The position numbers and the translations under genes are program-made. Below the pieces are notes generated by a model, which worked only from the letters and a program-made list of their open reading frames with translations, was not told where the DNA came from and did not search any database. From assembly GCA_002104905.1 (NCBI GenBank), contig MCFE01000043.1:62001-126000 (forward strand): 64,000 nt of DNA, written 5' to 3'. The DNA is from Basidiobolus meristosporus CBS 931.73. Taxonomy: Eukaryota > Basidiobolomycota > Basidiobolomycetes > Basidiobolales > Basidiobolaceae. Position 1 is the first letter of the stretch. Every line of letters starts with the position of its first letter. Positions 1 through 11,588 of this stretch are shown here, one piece after another.

Positions 1-814
1 TTGGGCACTGTTGATGTGCTTCAAAGACTGTGAGGTGTTCCTCTGCTGTTATATGGGGATATGGCCCAGTTCTTCTTTGTGATATTGAGCTACTTAAGTT
101 CCTTCTCTGCAGCAAAGATACTGCATTCTCTACCTAGGATATTGATTATTTGACATGCATTATCTGCTCATCCAATTTGTGGACTATCTTGTGATATCTC
201 TGAGCCTTAGCACCTATCCTGTAAGCCACTGCACCTAATTGCCTCATTAATGCTTAGTAAGAGCTAACAGCATACTTGCTATATGGGCAGTGATGATGTT
301 ATAATATCCACTTGCTGGTATCCAACCAGATATACTGCATTTGCTACAGTCTCATCTGCCTGAGCATTATGGGCAGCTTGTGGCTCTGCATTTATTCACA
401 ATTGCCTACCTGACTGAGAGCCTGAGGAGTGTGCATTATCACCTTCAGTGGCCACACTGTCAACATGGCCTTTTTTGGACTTAGCCCTGCGTGCTGCACT
501 GAATATCAATGCAAGCTGTTGTCCACTGTTCTTCTGCTGCTGTTAGCAGTGGGGCTTGCTAAGGAACCAGACAACTTTGCTTTTTTTGCAGCATATAAAC
601 ATGGAAGTGCATCAAACCAAAGGGGGAAATAGTGCTACATATACAAGTGTATATGGTGCTATAGCTTTATTTATAATGCCTACAATGGTAGGTCATCATT
701 GAATCTACATTCATGCAAATGCAATATCCAAAATACAAGACTGTCTAAAATTCACATGAGTATGGACAAAAAAGGGATATAATTGCATTACAACATTGAG
801 TGTTAAGCTGTTTG
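1..814 (-). pseudogene. CACTA-associated 'G' gene, N-terminal relic (copy G1)
   Basis: This is a degraded copy of the unnamed gene that sits head-to-head with the CACTA-like transposase in this window. It aligns by eye with 9.64-10.4 kb (same orientation) and with the reverse complement of 25.2-25.92 kb. The minus-strand product would start near base 604 and run off the left edge. Frames are broken and no family was recognised. Bases 640-814 correspond to the short divergent intergenic region between this gene and the transposase. The copy is cut at 815 by a copia LTR. The repeat relationship is visible; a coding role is inferred from the better-preserved copies. Confidence 0.5.
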
Positions 815-1165
815 TGTTGTAAGAATCTTGGAGATATTGGAAGTGATTAGGAGAACAATTGGATTATATGGTTTTCACTTAATGATTTATTGAATGTAAA
901 AGTAGTATTTATACTTTTAACTGGCTTTGGCATTACAAGCACGTAAAATAGGTTAAGAAAGGTCCCAAGAACATTTGTGCAAAGTTTGGGGCTGTTTGGA
1001 CAACTTTGAGAATTTTTCATGTTCTGGGTACCTGGTATTTTGGTGAAAATATTCTTAGTAAATCCCAACAAGGAATTTTGGTCAGTATTCTCTAGGATTT
1101 GAAGGTGATGATCTAAGTGACTAAGTTAGGTGAATATCTAGGTGGAAATACAAATTTTTACAACA
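815..1165 (-). repeat. Copia-1 family LTR (3' LTR of a truncated minus-strand copy)
   Basis: This is a 351-bp LTR beginning TGTTGTAAGAATC and ending TTTTTACAACA on the plus strand, the reverse complement of the LTRs at 1663-2012 and 6140-6488. The sequence to its right (1166 onward) is the reverse complement of the copia-1 polyprotein end and polypurine tract, so this is the 3' LTR of an inverted, 5'-truncated copy. The opposite LTR of this copy is not found. Confidence 0.85.
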
Positions 1166-1452
1166 CTCCCACTCAGCTAAATGTTCATACTGACTAGTCC
1201 TAATTTTCACCTAAGATATTCAAACTTGTCTCTAGCTAATGGTTTGGCAAATATGTCTGCTATCATTTCATCTGTAGGACAGTAAAATAAGCTAACTAAG
1301 TTATTCTCTATAGCTTCACATATGAAATGATGTCTAATATCTATGTGCTTGGTTCTAGCATGAAAAGTTGGATTTCTACCCAATTGTATACATCCTTGAT
1401 TATCTTGAAATAAAGTAATAGGTGTTTTTGACATAGGCCTAAATCTGTAAAG
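1166..1452 (-). pseudogene. Copia-1 RNase H C-terminal fragment
   Basis: The minus strand encodes about 75 residues that match the last part of the copia-1 polyprotein at 5866-6120, including the TKHIDIRHHF stretch and CPTDEM. It is the C-terminal end of the copia RNase H region. The polypurine tract (reverse complement of ctcccactcag) lies between it and the LTR at 1165. Homology stops abruptly at about 1452, where CACTA-like sequence begins, so only the 3' end of the element was kept or inserted. Confidence 0.8.
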
Positions 1453-1662
1453 AGCTTTCTAAATCATCACCTAGCTGCAATTGTGACCTTGCACAAATTG
1501 AGTCAGATGAGTTTCTGGTGGCTTTAGGCACATTGCAGACTGCAGAATAAAGCACATAGAGTGACAGCTCTGAAGCAGAAGGCTAACTGATGAATTGCAA
1601 GCCTATTTCCCCCAGCAACAGGTGAATGATGTGATGTTTTGGCTAGAGAAGTGGCATGTTTC
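1453..1662 (+). pseudogene. CACTA-like tnp2 transposase relic, N-terminal region
   Basis: This short piece aligns with 10.69-10.97 kb: both share the words gagtcag, tgacagctctgaag and gatgtgatg, ending in ggctagagaagtg. It is the region downstream of the zinc-finger start of the transposase gene. It is interrupted at 1663 by a complete copia-1 element and resumes at 6489. No usable reading frame remains. Confidence 0.5.
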
Positions 1663-2012
1663 TGTTGTAAAAATTTGTATTTCCACCTAAATATTCACCT
1701 AACTTAGTCACTTAGATCATCACCTTCAGATCCTAGAGAATACTGACCTAAATTCCTTGTTGGGATTTACCCAGAATATTTTCACCAAAATACCAGGTAC
1801 CCAGAACGTGAAAAATTCTCAAAGTTGTCCAAAAAGCCCCAAACTTTGCACACATGTTCTTGGGTCCTTCCTTAACCTATTCTACATGTTTGTAATGCCC
1901 AGACCAGGTAAAAGTATAAATACTACTTTACATTCAATAAATCATTAAGTGAAAACCACATAATCTACTTGTTCTCCCAATCACTTCCAATATCTCCAAG
2001 ACTCTTACAACA
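1663..2012 (+). repeat. Copia-1 5' LTR
   Basis: 350 bp, TGTTGTAAAAATTTG to ACTCTTACAACA, with TG...CA ends. It holds a TATAAATA-type promoter box near 1915 and an AATAAA near 1938. Other family members here are 815-1165, 6140-6488, 8356-8700, 33863-34210 and 60393-60742. Confidence 0.9.
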
Positions 2013-5000
2013 GAATTAAGAAAATCAAGCACCAATAAGAAGGAAGAAGAAAATGCTTTAACAAGCAATGATCACCAACAAAGGAGGTACCCAAGGCCCT
2101 ACAAAGGCAACAGCAACCTGTTTTGCAACTACTGCAAAAGGAAAGGACACACATCAGACTGGTGTCTCAAGAAGAGAGATTATCAGCAAAAGAAGCCTGA
2201 ATATGGAAATGCTACAACAACTGAAGATAGACTATTTATGTCTGCACTAAATATGACTACAAACAAGGATTCTCAGATGTGGTATATTGACTCTGGAGCT
2301 TCTCAACACTTTACACACCAAAAAAGACTTGTTCTGTTGGATAATGCCACATTGAGCCATGAGTGCCAAATGATGCCATAGTGTGCCAGAGAGGCCAAGT
2401 GAGTCTATACATGGCCACAGAGTGTGAAACATAGATCTGCATCTTCATGCAAAGCAGCCCCTGTGTTTCACCCATGATGCAGGAGAAAATCCATTTTTTG
2501 ATGTTTTTTTGTGGATCAATATTGTGCAGGATGTATAAGAGCGCTAAAGGATTGAAGATATGCATCTGGTACTCAATACCCATGGCACTCTGAATCTAGC
2601 TCCTGTGGCTTATAACATGTCACAAAAATGCATGGCACTATCTTGGTCTACTGGCACTATCTGGCACTATATTTAATTATATGCCCTAAAGTAAGATAAA
2701 TACAAAGCACTTATAGTGCCAGATAGTACCAGTGGACCAAGAGAGTGCCATGCATTTTTGTGACATGTTACAAGCCACAGGAGCTAGATTCAGAGTGCCA
2801 TGGGTATTGAGCACCTCATGCATGACTTCAGTCCCTTTGTGCTCTTACACATCCTGCACAAAATTGACCTAAAACAAAAGGTCAAAAAATGAATTTTCTC
2901 TAACACAATGGGTGAAACAAAGGGACAACTTTGCATGAAGATGCAGAGCTATGTATCACACTCTGTGGCTAAGTATAGGTTCACTTGGCCTCTCTGGCAC
3001 ACTAAGGCATCATTTGGCACTCATGGCTCAATGTGGCACTATTCAACAGAACAAGTCTAAAGAACTTTCACCCAATATCAAGAAATTCCAATTAAGAAGG
3101 TTTTCATGGGTGACAATAGAACACTTGATGCAGTGAGCAAAGGAACCATCCAAGTAAATCTTAGAAGCAGTGAAGGAAGCCATACACTGACCTTTAAAGA
3201 AGTACCCTACGTACCAGAAATAGTCAAGAACCTACTCTCTGTAAGCAAGGCCACAGCAGAAGGACTCAGTTTCAGTTTTGACAATTCTGGATGCGGGATC
3301 ACTGATCAAAATGGTGCCCATATTGCTTTGGGCATCAGAGATCAGAATCTATACAAGTTGACTTATATTCCATCATATTTGGAAGCCAATATAAGTAACT
3401 TAAATGAAGAAACACCAATGCTTTGGCACACAAGATTTGGATACATCAATTTTGATTATTAGTGTGAAATGATCAAAGATCAGCTAATTTCTGCAGTGAA
3501 AATTGATCTCCCAGCTAATTTGGAACACTGTGAAGCCTGCATATATGGGAAACAAGCCAGACAGCCGTTCAAGAGCTCTGGGTTAATCAAAACTAAGAAA
3601 AAATTAGATCTAATTCACTCAGATATGTGTGGGCCTATGCAAAATTTATCCATAGGCGGGATGAAGTATTTAATCACTTTTATTGATGATTATACAAGAT
3701 ACAAATGAGTCTACTTCATGGAGAAACAGGAAGAAGCTCTGTCTTAGTTCAAGGAGTTTAAAGCCATGGTGGAGAGAGAAACTGGTGAAAAAATCAAGAA
3801 AATACGCTCTGACAATGGTGGAGAATATACCTTAAAACTCTTCATCTACTTCTGCAAAATTCATGGGATAAAGCAAGAGACTACTGTACCATACTCCCCA
3901 CAGCAAAATGGTATAGCAGAATGTGCTAACAGAGCAATAATTGATATGGCAAGATCTATGATCTATGATCAAAGATTATCCAATGATTTTTGGGTGGAAT
4001 CAGTTGCCACTACTGTATACCTTAAGAATAGGAGTTATAACAGAATACTTTGTGATTCTACTCCATTTGAAGCATGGTATGGATACAGACCAAGTGCACA
4101 ACATCTAAGAATATTTGGGTGTACAGCATATGCCAAAAAACTGGCCACAAATCAGTCAAAATTTGGGCCAAAAAGTGTAAACTGCATATTTTTGGGCTAC
4201 TGCAATGAGAGTAAGGCATACAGACTCTACAATACCAAAGCAAAGAAGCTGATCAAGTCCAGGGATGTGTTGCTTGATGAAAATGCAAAATTTTCACAAA
4301 AAATGACATCAGATTATGACCAAAATTTGATATCAAGTCCACCAATTGTCAGGATTGAATCAGAGCAAAACAATCAACATTTTTTCACTCCAGAGGACTT
4401 TACAACCGTGATTCAGCCATAATCAGTGCCCAGGAATATCCCAGAAGTGATCATTCCAATATCAAATGCCTGGAGATCCAATCGGACAAGAAATAGCCCA
4501 AATCACTATATTAATGAGGGTACAAACTTAGCCTATGCCTATTCAGTCCATATTGATGAATCCCAGACTGTAAAAGAGGCCCTAAATAGCCCTCAGACGA
4601 AGTTTTGGAGATCTGCAATGACTGAGGAATATCAGGCCCTGATGGAAAATCAAACTTGGGACTTAGTCAAATTACCAATCAACCAAAAATCAATTGGATG
4701 CAGATGGGTCTTCAAGACAAAATACAAGGCTGATGGTACAAATGAAAGATACAAAGCAAGACTTGTGGCCAAAGGATACTCTCAAACAAAAGGACTTGAC
4801 TATACTGAGACCTTTGCACCGGTAGCCAAGTTTAATTCCATCAGATTATTATTGGCTATTGCAGCCAAATATAAGTCTTTTATACATCAAATGGATGTAA
4901 AAACTGCACTTTTGAATGGAGAACTTGATGAGCACAAGTATATGGACCAGCTTGATGGGTTTGCTGACCAAGATAACCCCCATTTGGTCTGCAAGCTTAA

Positions 5001-6124
5001 AAATTCACTATATGGCCTCAAACAATCCCCAAGAGTCTGGAATTGCAAGATAGATTCTTATTTGGAATCTTTGAGTTTCAAAGGAATAATGCTGACTATA
5101 GTATATACTACAAGCCAGATAGAGCAAATCCAGTTCTAGTAGCTCTATATGTGGATGATCTTATTATAGTCAGCAATAATCTAGAAACATTGGAAGAGAC
5201 TAAACCCAGCCTATCTAAGGAGTTCAAGATGTTCAATCTAGGAGAACTTAATTAATACTTAGGGATCAAGTTCTCCATAGACAGAAGTACTCAGACTATC
5301 ACCCTAAGACAATCTAAGTATATTCAAGATATTCTAAAGAAGTACCAAATGGAAGACTGTAAACCGGCAGCTACCCTAATGGAGACAAACCTTAACTTGG
5401 TCAAAACTCAACCAAATCAAGAGAGCTTGGTGCCATCTGAAAGCCCTGACTTTCCTTCTCAATCTAGGGTTGGCAGTCTGATGTATATCATGCTTGGAAC
5501 ACGTCCAGATATCTCATATTCAGTGGGAGTTGTCAGCCAACATAATCTGAACTATGGATCTGATCATATTGCAGCAGTTAAGCGGATTTTTAGATACCTA
5601 AAAGGAACTGCTGATATCTGTTTAAGATACACTTATAAGGATTCAGAACAAGATCTTGTGGGATACTCTGATGCAGATTGGGGATGGAATTTAGAAGACA
5701 GAAGATCAACCACAGGATACACCTTTCTTTACTGTAAAGGAGCAATTTCATGGAATTCAAGAAAGCAACCAACCATAGCACTTTCCACCACAGAGGCAGA
5801 GTATATGGCAGCCTGTGAAGCTACAAAAGAAGCAATGTGGTTAAGAAAACTTTTTACAGATTTAGGCCTATGTCAAAAAACGCCTATTACTTTATTTCAA
5901 GATAATCAAGGATATATACAATTGGGTAGAAATCCAACTCTTCATGCTAGAACCAAGCACATAGATATTAGACATCATTTCATATGTGATGCTATAGAAA
6001 ATAACTTAGTAAGCTTAGTTTACTGTCCTACAGATGAAATGACTGCAGACATATTTCCCAAATGATTAGCAAGAGACAAGTTTGAATATCTTAGGTCAAA
6101 ATTAGGACTAGTCAGTATGAACAT
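2013..6124 (+). pseudogene. Copia-1 Gag-Pol polyprotein, broken
   Basis: This was the polyprotein that packages and copies the element RNA in the cytoplasm. The gag start is absent; sequence resumes just before the CCHC zinc knuckle (CNYCKRKGHTSDWC, near 2130). The protease motif DSGAS lies near 2296, and hairpin element A interrupts just after it. The gag-pre-integrase domain follows with H, H, C and C residues (3418-3560). The integrase triad is visible in HSDMCGP, RSDNGGEY and PQQNGIAE (3.62-3.93 kb). Reverse transcriptase has YVDD at 5148-5159. RNase H has STTEAEYMA near 5790. Stops or shifts occur near 3460, 3706, 4420, 5140, 5255 and 6063, so no full protein can be made. Confidence 0.9.
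2325..3058. mobile_element. Hairpin (foldback) element A, 734 bp
   Basis: An almost entirely palindromic, non-coding element. The left arm 2325-2671 and right arm 2712-3058 (347 bp each) are inverted copies around a 40-bp AT-rich loop. It begins AGACTTGTTCTGTTGG and ends in the reverse complement. Flanks read aaa on both sides, fitting a 3-bp target duplication. It lies inside the copia-1 polyprotein, after the protease motif. Short open frames inside it are not genes. Confidence 0.9.
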
Positions 6125-6139
6125 TTCGCTGAGTGGGAG

Positions 6140-6488
6140 TGTTGTAGAAATTTGTATTTCTACCTAAATATTCACCTAACTTGGTCACTTAGATCATCGC
6201 CTTCAGATCCTAGAGAATAGTGACCTAAATTCCTTGTTGGGATTTACTCACAATATTTTCACCAAAATACCAGGTACCCAGAACATGAAAATTCTTCAAG
6301 TTGTCCAAAAAGCCCCAAACTTTGCACACATGTTCTTGAGACCTTCCTTAGCCTATTCTACATGTTTGTAATGCCAAGACCAGGTAAAGTATAAATACTA
6401 CTTTTACATGCAATAAATCATTAAGTGAAAACCACATAATCTACTTGTTCTCCCAATCACTTCTAATATCTCCAAGACTCTTACAACA
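6140..6488 (+). repeat. Copia-1 3' LTR
   Basis: 349 bp, TGTTGTAGAAATTTG to CTCTTACAACA, preceded by the polypurine tract gctgagtgggag. It is followed by the target duplication gtttc. Confidence 0.9.
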
Positions 6489-7680
6489 GTTTCCACTAAT
6501 ATCAGTAGTGGGGGCTTTGAGGATTTACTCCTACTTTTTGCCTGAATCATTCTGGGATGCAACTTACCATGTACATGGTACAAGTTGTTATGAATAGACA
6601 CAAGGCAGGAGGAAAAGCTAGGCATGGCAGGAAAGGACTTAGGTGTGGACCATCAAGGCAAGGCAGGATTCAAGGCAAGGCTGTTTATTCAAGACCTGTG
6701 TTTATCAGACTGAGGAATACTTAAGGGGGGATAGGACTATATATACTTTTTGGTTATACTGATGCCAAGAGATATTGGCTAATCCTAATGGGGTTGTGGG
6801 GTGAGGCACAGCAATGGTGCTGGGGATAAGGACATAGATGACATGGCACTGAGACAGGTTGGGGAAATGGATTGGGTCACCTGATCATGTGAATAAGTCA
6901 TGTGACCTGGGATTTTCATATATGGTACTAGACTATGAAAGATACAATGGGAAGCTTCCATGGAATGTTCCATTGTGTAACAATGGTTTGGAATGGTCAG
7001 GAACTTTCCGGAAGGTGGTAGAAGGTTCCAGAAGGATTCTCTTAGAAATTGAGCTAGGAAGCTGAAACTTGGCATGGGTGTTCATGGTTGTCATGTGATC
7101 ATGACACAAGTAGGCAACCTTCATGCAGCTAGCAACATATGCACTAGAGACCATCCTGATACCAGCATATGTAAACAGTTGCATAGCATTCACATCAGAA
7201 AATGCTACCACTGCAAGGTGACAAACTTGCCAGGTATCCATTACCATAGGAGAAAGACATTGATCATGCTTTGGATATTTTCCAGTAATACCCTGTCTAA
7301 AAAAGCTCAAGCAGTCCAACAAATATTGCAAACCTACAAATTACCATGCTCAGTAACAACCATGCAAAAGCATTTCTGATATATCTGATGGCATTTGTTA
7401 CAAACAACTAGGAAGCAAGGGCTCCCTTGAAGGGATGTATGACCATGTCTTTGCCTTGGCACTTGTTGGATACTCATTAAACAAGTAGCCCTATGAGAAA
7501 TAATTGTGATGATCCTGTTGAAAGGCCATCACAAGGTTCAAGTCCTGTGAATGCAAGGTATAGATCCTGTCAGTACACTGCACAAAGACTGCTGTAAAAA
7601 ATTGCACCCCAGATTTCACAAAAAACATTATAAAAATTTTTCATTACAACAATACATACTGATTTTTAATTTGATCACTA
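6489..7680 (+). pseudogene. CACTA-like tnp2 transposase relic (continuation), split by solo LTR X1
   Basis: The segments 6489-6585 and 7107-7480 align with 30.19-30.62 kb and, inverted, with 24.1-24.6 kb, all from the first half of a tnp2-like transposase. Recognisable shared pieces include the region around tcatcagaaaatgc and the end near ccttgcc. From about 7500 to 7680 the sequence matches 29.22-29.38 kb, a non-coding block that follows the accessory ORF in another copy. The transposase is therefore internally deleted and fused to that block. Frames are not maintained. Confidence 0.5.
6586..7106. repeat. Solo LTR of family X (X1)
   Basis: 521 bp with TG...CA ends (TGTTATGAATAGACAC to ATCATGACA). 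The flanking 5-bp duplication caagt is perfect (6581-6585 and 7107-7111). A TATA-like actatatatac lies near 6744. A second copy with its own duplication is at 26731-27259. No internal region of this family is in the window. Small open frames on both strands inside it have no protein support. Confidence 0.85.
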
Positions 7681-7844
7681 TTGATTTTCTCACCTTCTGA
7701 TCCTGGACACTCTATTGCCTCCTACATTTGTATGCATTGATTGGCTATTGCCTCTTTTTCACACTCCTTACTTCCTGACTCAACTGTTTCTCTTACTTTT
7801 CATGTGTGCAAATTGATTTATTTTTGTTGAAACTTCAGTTGTAC
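7681..7844. other. Non-coding spacer beside the G gene
   Basis: AT-rich sequence aligning with 29.38-29.54 kb (shared ggctattgcct, acttcctgactca). It lies downstream of the G gene in both copies. I see no gene in it. Confidence 0.4.
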
Positions 7845-10316
7845 TTAAATTGCTAATTGTATTGCCCTAAACAAGTCCCAGTACCATACACTAAAATTAA
7901 GCCCAACCCCACACTCAACAAGTAGCTCTATTAAAATCCACCACCCAGTAAGTATTTCTGCTCTGACACTCTGCTTCCATGACCTCAGCTGGAACCCAAC
8001 AGCTTTATGCCCCTGCTCATTCACTGGTTCCCACATGTCCTGCTCTTCAGCCAGCACTGCAAGGTCCAGCTTCTCATCTGCCAGTCTTTGCAATAAATAC
8101 TTGCAGTATTCAGGTACATTCTCTTGAGCACTGCTCTTGAAGAAGTGCTGCAACCTTTTGGTGTTCCTATTAATGTTCCAAAATTCCACTGAAGGCATTG
8201 GGACAACCTTTTGAGTTCTTGACATTGTAGCCTTCTCTGTTGGTGGGATCTCCACTGAGTCAACAATGGAGGATGTGGAGGCTGAGGTAGACAAATTGCC
8301 TTTCTCCGCAAACTCATCCACCTTACTGGAGTGTAGCTCAACTGCCTGCACTTTCTGTTGTAAGAGTCTTGGAGATATTGGAAGTGATTGGGAGAACAAG
8401 TAGATTATGTGGTTTTCACTTAATGATTTATTGAATGTAAAAGTAGTATTTATACTTTTACATGGTCTTGGCATTACAAACACGTAGAATAGGTTAAGGA
8501 AGGTCCAAGAACATGTGTGCAAGGTTTGGGGCTGTTTGGACAACTTTGAGAATTTTCATGTTCTGGTACCTGTATTTTGGTGAAATATTCTAAGTAAATC
8601 CCGACAAGGAATTTGGTCAGTATTCTCTAGGATTTGAAGATGATGATCTAAGTGACTAAGTTAGGTGAATATTTAGGTGGAAATACAAATTTTTACAACA
8701 CTTTCAACTCTTGTGAAAACAGCTGTTTTGTTGCTGGTAATACTTCTTGACTATGATGGGATTCAGTCTATTCTGAGCCTGTGGAGTCAATTAGCAAGAG
8801 CTGCAGTTTGTATTGTATGCTTCCCTGTCTCAAGCTTAGGCAGACATTTTTCCCTTTACATTTTCCTTTATCACTGCTAGGTCTTTCACAGCTACTTTGT
8901 TTGAGTGCTTCTTGTAGTGAGCTACATTTTCTCTTTGATAAATTCTGCTCTGACACATCTGTTTTGGCTTGCTTGTCCCTTGCTGGTACTCTTCTGGCAA
9001 CCTGACATTTCTTTTCTGCTTGTTTTGAGCTCTCAGCTGTAGTTGTGATTGGCTCCTGAGAAAGCCACTGGTTTTTTTCACTGCCAGGTCCTTTATTGCT
9101 ACTTTGACTGAGTGCTTCTTGAGTGGTACTATGCCTTTTCCTTAATAAATGTTGTGCTGGTGCATTTGTATCTGCCTGCTTGGCACTTATTGGCACTCTT
9201 CCAGCTGCCTGTCATACTTTTGACACTTGTTTGAAGCTTTTGGCCCTGCTTACAAAGGGCTCTTAAGGAAGCCACTAATTTTTAGCCATGGCACCCATGT
9301 TCTTCTGCCTTTGATAGTTTCTGCTATACTTAAGATACTTTCTTGGCATACCAATGCTGGCCTAAAATCCATTTGCCTATTTGAATCCAGGATAATGCTC
9401 ATGGAACAAGTCAGGAACATTCTGCTTAGCCTTAAGTTCATGATGGTCTCATGGTATGCCAGCCTTAAGGTGATGGTGTGCTAGACTTCTGACAGCCTCT
9501 TGAATATTAGCCCACTCTTCATTATTGCACTCAGTGGCTTCACAGATCTTCAGTGTCTTTTGATTTTTGAGCTTTGGTATGAACACTATATTTTCTCCCT
9601 CCCATGCTGTGATAGGTTTCTCTGTGGGCTTTATCTTTGGGTACTGTTGTTGTGCTTCTAAGACTGTATGGTGCTCCACTGCTTTTACATTGGGAAATGG
9701 ATCAATTTTTGGCTGTGACGTTGTGCTACTTGAGCTTCTTCATTGCAGCAAAGATGCTGCTCTCTCTACCTGGAATACTGATTCCTCTACATGTATTATC
9801 TGCTCATCCTGCTTCTGAACTATTACCTGATTTCTCTGGGCCATTGCATCCATCCTATCAGCCACTACACCTAATTGTTTTTTTTATGCTTTGGTATGAG
9901 CTGATAACACACTTGCTTATATGGGTGGTAGTGATGTTATGACAGCCACTTGCTGGCCTTCAGCTGAAGGTACTGTGCTTGCTACATTCCCATCTGCCTG
10001 AGCATAATGGTCAGGTGGCAGCTCCACAAAGTTTCACAATTACCTTCTTGACTTAGAGCCTGAGGAGTCCACATTATTACCTTCAGTGGGCACATGGTCA
10101 ACATGGCCTTTTTTGGATGTAGCCCTGCTTGTTGCACTGAACGTCAAAGCAAGCTGTCATCCAACAGTACTTCTACTACCATTAGCAGTGGGGTTTGGTT
10201 GGGAAACAGATAGCTTTGCTTTATACTTTGGTGGAATATATATCAAAGTGAGTCAAACAAAAGGGGAAATAGTGTTGCATTTATGTGAGTATGTGGTACC
10301 ACAGCTTTATATGTAA
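7845..10316 (-). pseudogene. CACTA-associated 'G' gene, longest copy (G2), split by a solo LTR
   Basis: I do not recognise this protein. It reads on the minus strand from about 10.3 kb to 7845 and is homologous to G3 (25317-26050) and G4 (29541-30150). Open stretches are 9679-9449, 9196-8768 and 8543-7845, the last including translated LTR at its start. The middle is low-complexity and rich in Gln, Ser and Lys, with short internal repeats (KRKCSSLQEAL-like words twice). The C-terminal part carries Trp-rich segments such as VEFWNINRNTKR and DMWEPVNEQGHK. The ATG seen in G3 is not preserved and stops separate the segments. It lies head-to-head with a transposase N-terminus at 10.45 kb, so it is probably the element's second gene. 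Confidence 0.5.
8356..8700 (-). repeat. Solo copia-1 LTR
   Basis: 345 bp, inverted relative to the LTR at 1663. It is flanked by a perfect 5-bp duplication ctttc (8351-8355 and 8701-8705). No internal copia sequence is present, so it is a solo LTR left by recombination. It interrupts the G gene. Confidence 0.92.
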
Positions 10317-11454
10317 TGCTTACTATGCCAGGTCATCATTGAATTTTACATTCATGTAGATGCAATGTCTCAAATATAATGCAGTCTCAAACTCACATGA
10401 ATATTGACAAAAAAGTAGTATTGTTGTGTACATTGTTGAATGTCAGGCTGTTGCCCCATAGACAAGTCTACTTTGATTCAACACTATAAGAAAAAAAAAG
10501 ACCATGTGGCTATTGTAGCAAGCCTCTCAGCCATGAAGCATGCAGACAGCATAGGAAGTATTATAGGGATTATGGCCAGTGTTTTCTCCCACAAGTCATA
10601 TCTAACCATTCACCAGCTACTATTGTACTAACAAAATCTTACCAGCTATTTGACACTCTATTATTGCACCAAGCTGTACTTGTCACCTGGCGCAAACTGA
10701 GTCAGGAGAGTTTGTGACACCTTTAAGCTCTCCCCAGCCTTCTGAATATGGCATGCAGGGTGATAGCTCTGAAGAAGCAGGGTCACTGATGGAATGTGAG
10801 CCTATCTTCCATTACAACAGTACACTGCATGAGCCCAGCAAGATCCCATTATTCAATGCAACAACACCCATGGAAAAAAATGCCAAGAAGATTTCATGGA
10901 ACAAGTGAGCCCAGTAATTTATCTTCTGGAGAATGATGTGATGCTGTGGCTAGAGAAGTGCCCTATGAAAAATAACTTGGTCCTGCAGGTAGATCCAATC
11001 TGAATCAGCCATTAAGATCCCATCAGGAGACTGCAATAGTGCCAGCAGCTTGAAATCAATGACCATCTACACAATGTTGTGACATGATCACAACAGTGCT
11101 TTGCTAATTTCACCATCAAATAAAGTTGATAATATATGACAATGCTTGTACTGTGTCTTGCCAAGGGTAGCATGGCATTGTTGTGGTCTCAGTGCACTTT
11201 ACAACTATCTGAGTGAATCTAACTGGCGAGTACATCCAATTGACTTATATGGCAAAAAAACTGACAGTGTTTTGATGACCTTGTTGCAAGCCTTCAATGG
11301 CATTATCATGGCAGTATGGCAGCCTACAGTTGATACAGCATGACACTATTGCACCAATCTACCAAATGCAATTTCCTTTTTCTACCTCCCCTTCTTCAGT
11401 TCATAGTCCCCCTTACAGGTGCAATATAGCTCATATTTGCGTCAATTTAGTTTT
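10317..11454 (+). pseudogene. CACTA-like tnp2 transposase relic, internally deleted
   Basis: 10.32-10.44 kb is the divergent intergenic region. From about 10.45 kb the plus strand encodes, across frameshifts, the N-terminus seen intact at 25102: a C2H2 finger of the form CGYCSKPLSHE with two His. N-terminal homology continues to about 10.96 kb. From 10.97 to 11.45 kb the sequence instead matches the gene's 3' region (31.74-32.15 kb; shared atcaggagactgc, ccagcagcttgaa). The central catalytic part is therefore deleted. It could be a non-autonomous derivative or simple decay. Confidence 0.5.
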
Positions 11455-11588
11455 AGACTTGTTCTGTTGGATAGTGCCACATAGTGCCAGCCTGTTTATA
11501 GTGCCAGGTCAATCTGGCACTATCTGGCACTATAATTTCTACCATTATGCCAGTGGTAGGATATAGTTACTGGTAACTTTACTCAATC

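Larger units (their letters stand above)
1663..6488 (+). mobile_element. Copia-1 LTR retrotransposon with 5-bp target duplication
   Basis: A structurally complete Ty1/copia element of 4.8 kb, including a 734-bp hairpin insertion. Its LTRs are 1663-2012 and 6140-6488. The five bases before it (gtttc, 1658-1662) and after it (gtttc, 6489-6493) are identical, a perfect target-site duplication. The two LTRs differ at about 20 of 350 positions by eye, so this is an older insertion than gypsy A or copia-2a. Most of gag is missing right after the 5' LTR, and the polyprotein has several stops. It splits a CACTA-like transposase relic. Confidence 0.93.

Noticed and set aside
429-632. A 67-codon plus-strand ORF with a hydrophobic stretch that looks like a membrane protein
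   Set aside because: It is antisense to the G gene; the same region in G3 codes on the opposite strand with a better start.
2247-2583. Small ORFs inside the hairpin elements (also near 12071-12355 and 54950-55231)
   Set aside because: They fall on inverted-repeat arms and appear in several frames and both strands.
6785-7379. Overlapping ORFs on both strands around 6.8-7.4 kb
   Set aside because: They cross the solo LTR X1 boundary and have no shared protein in the second copy X2 beyond LTR identity.
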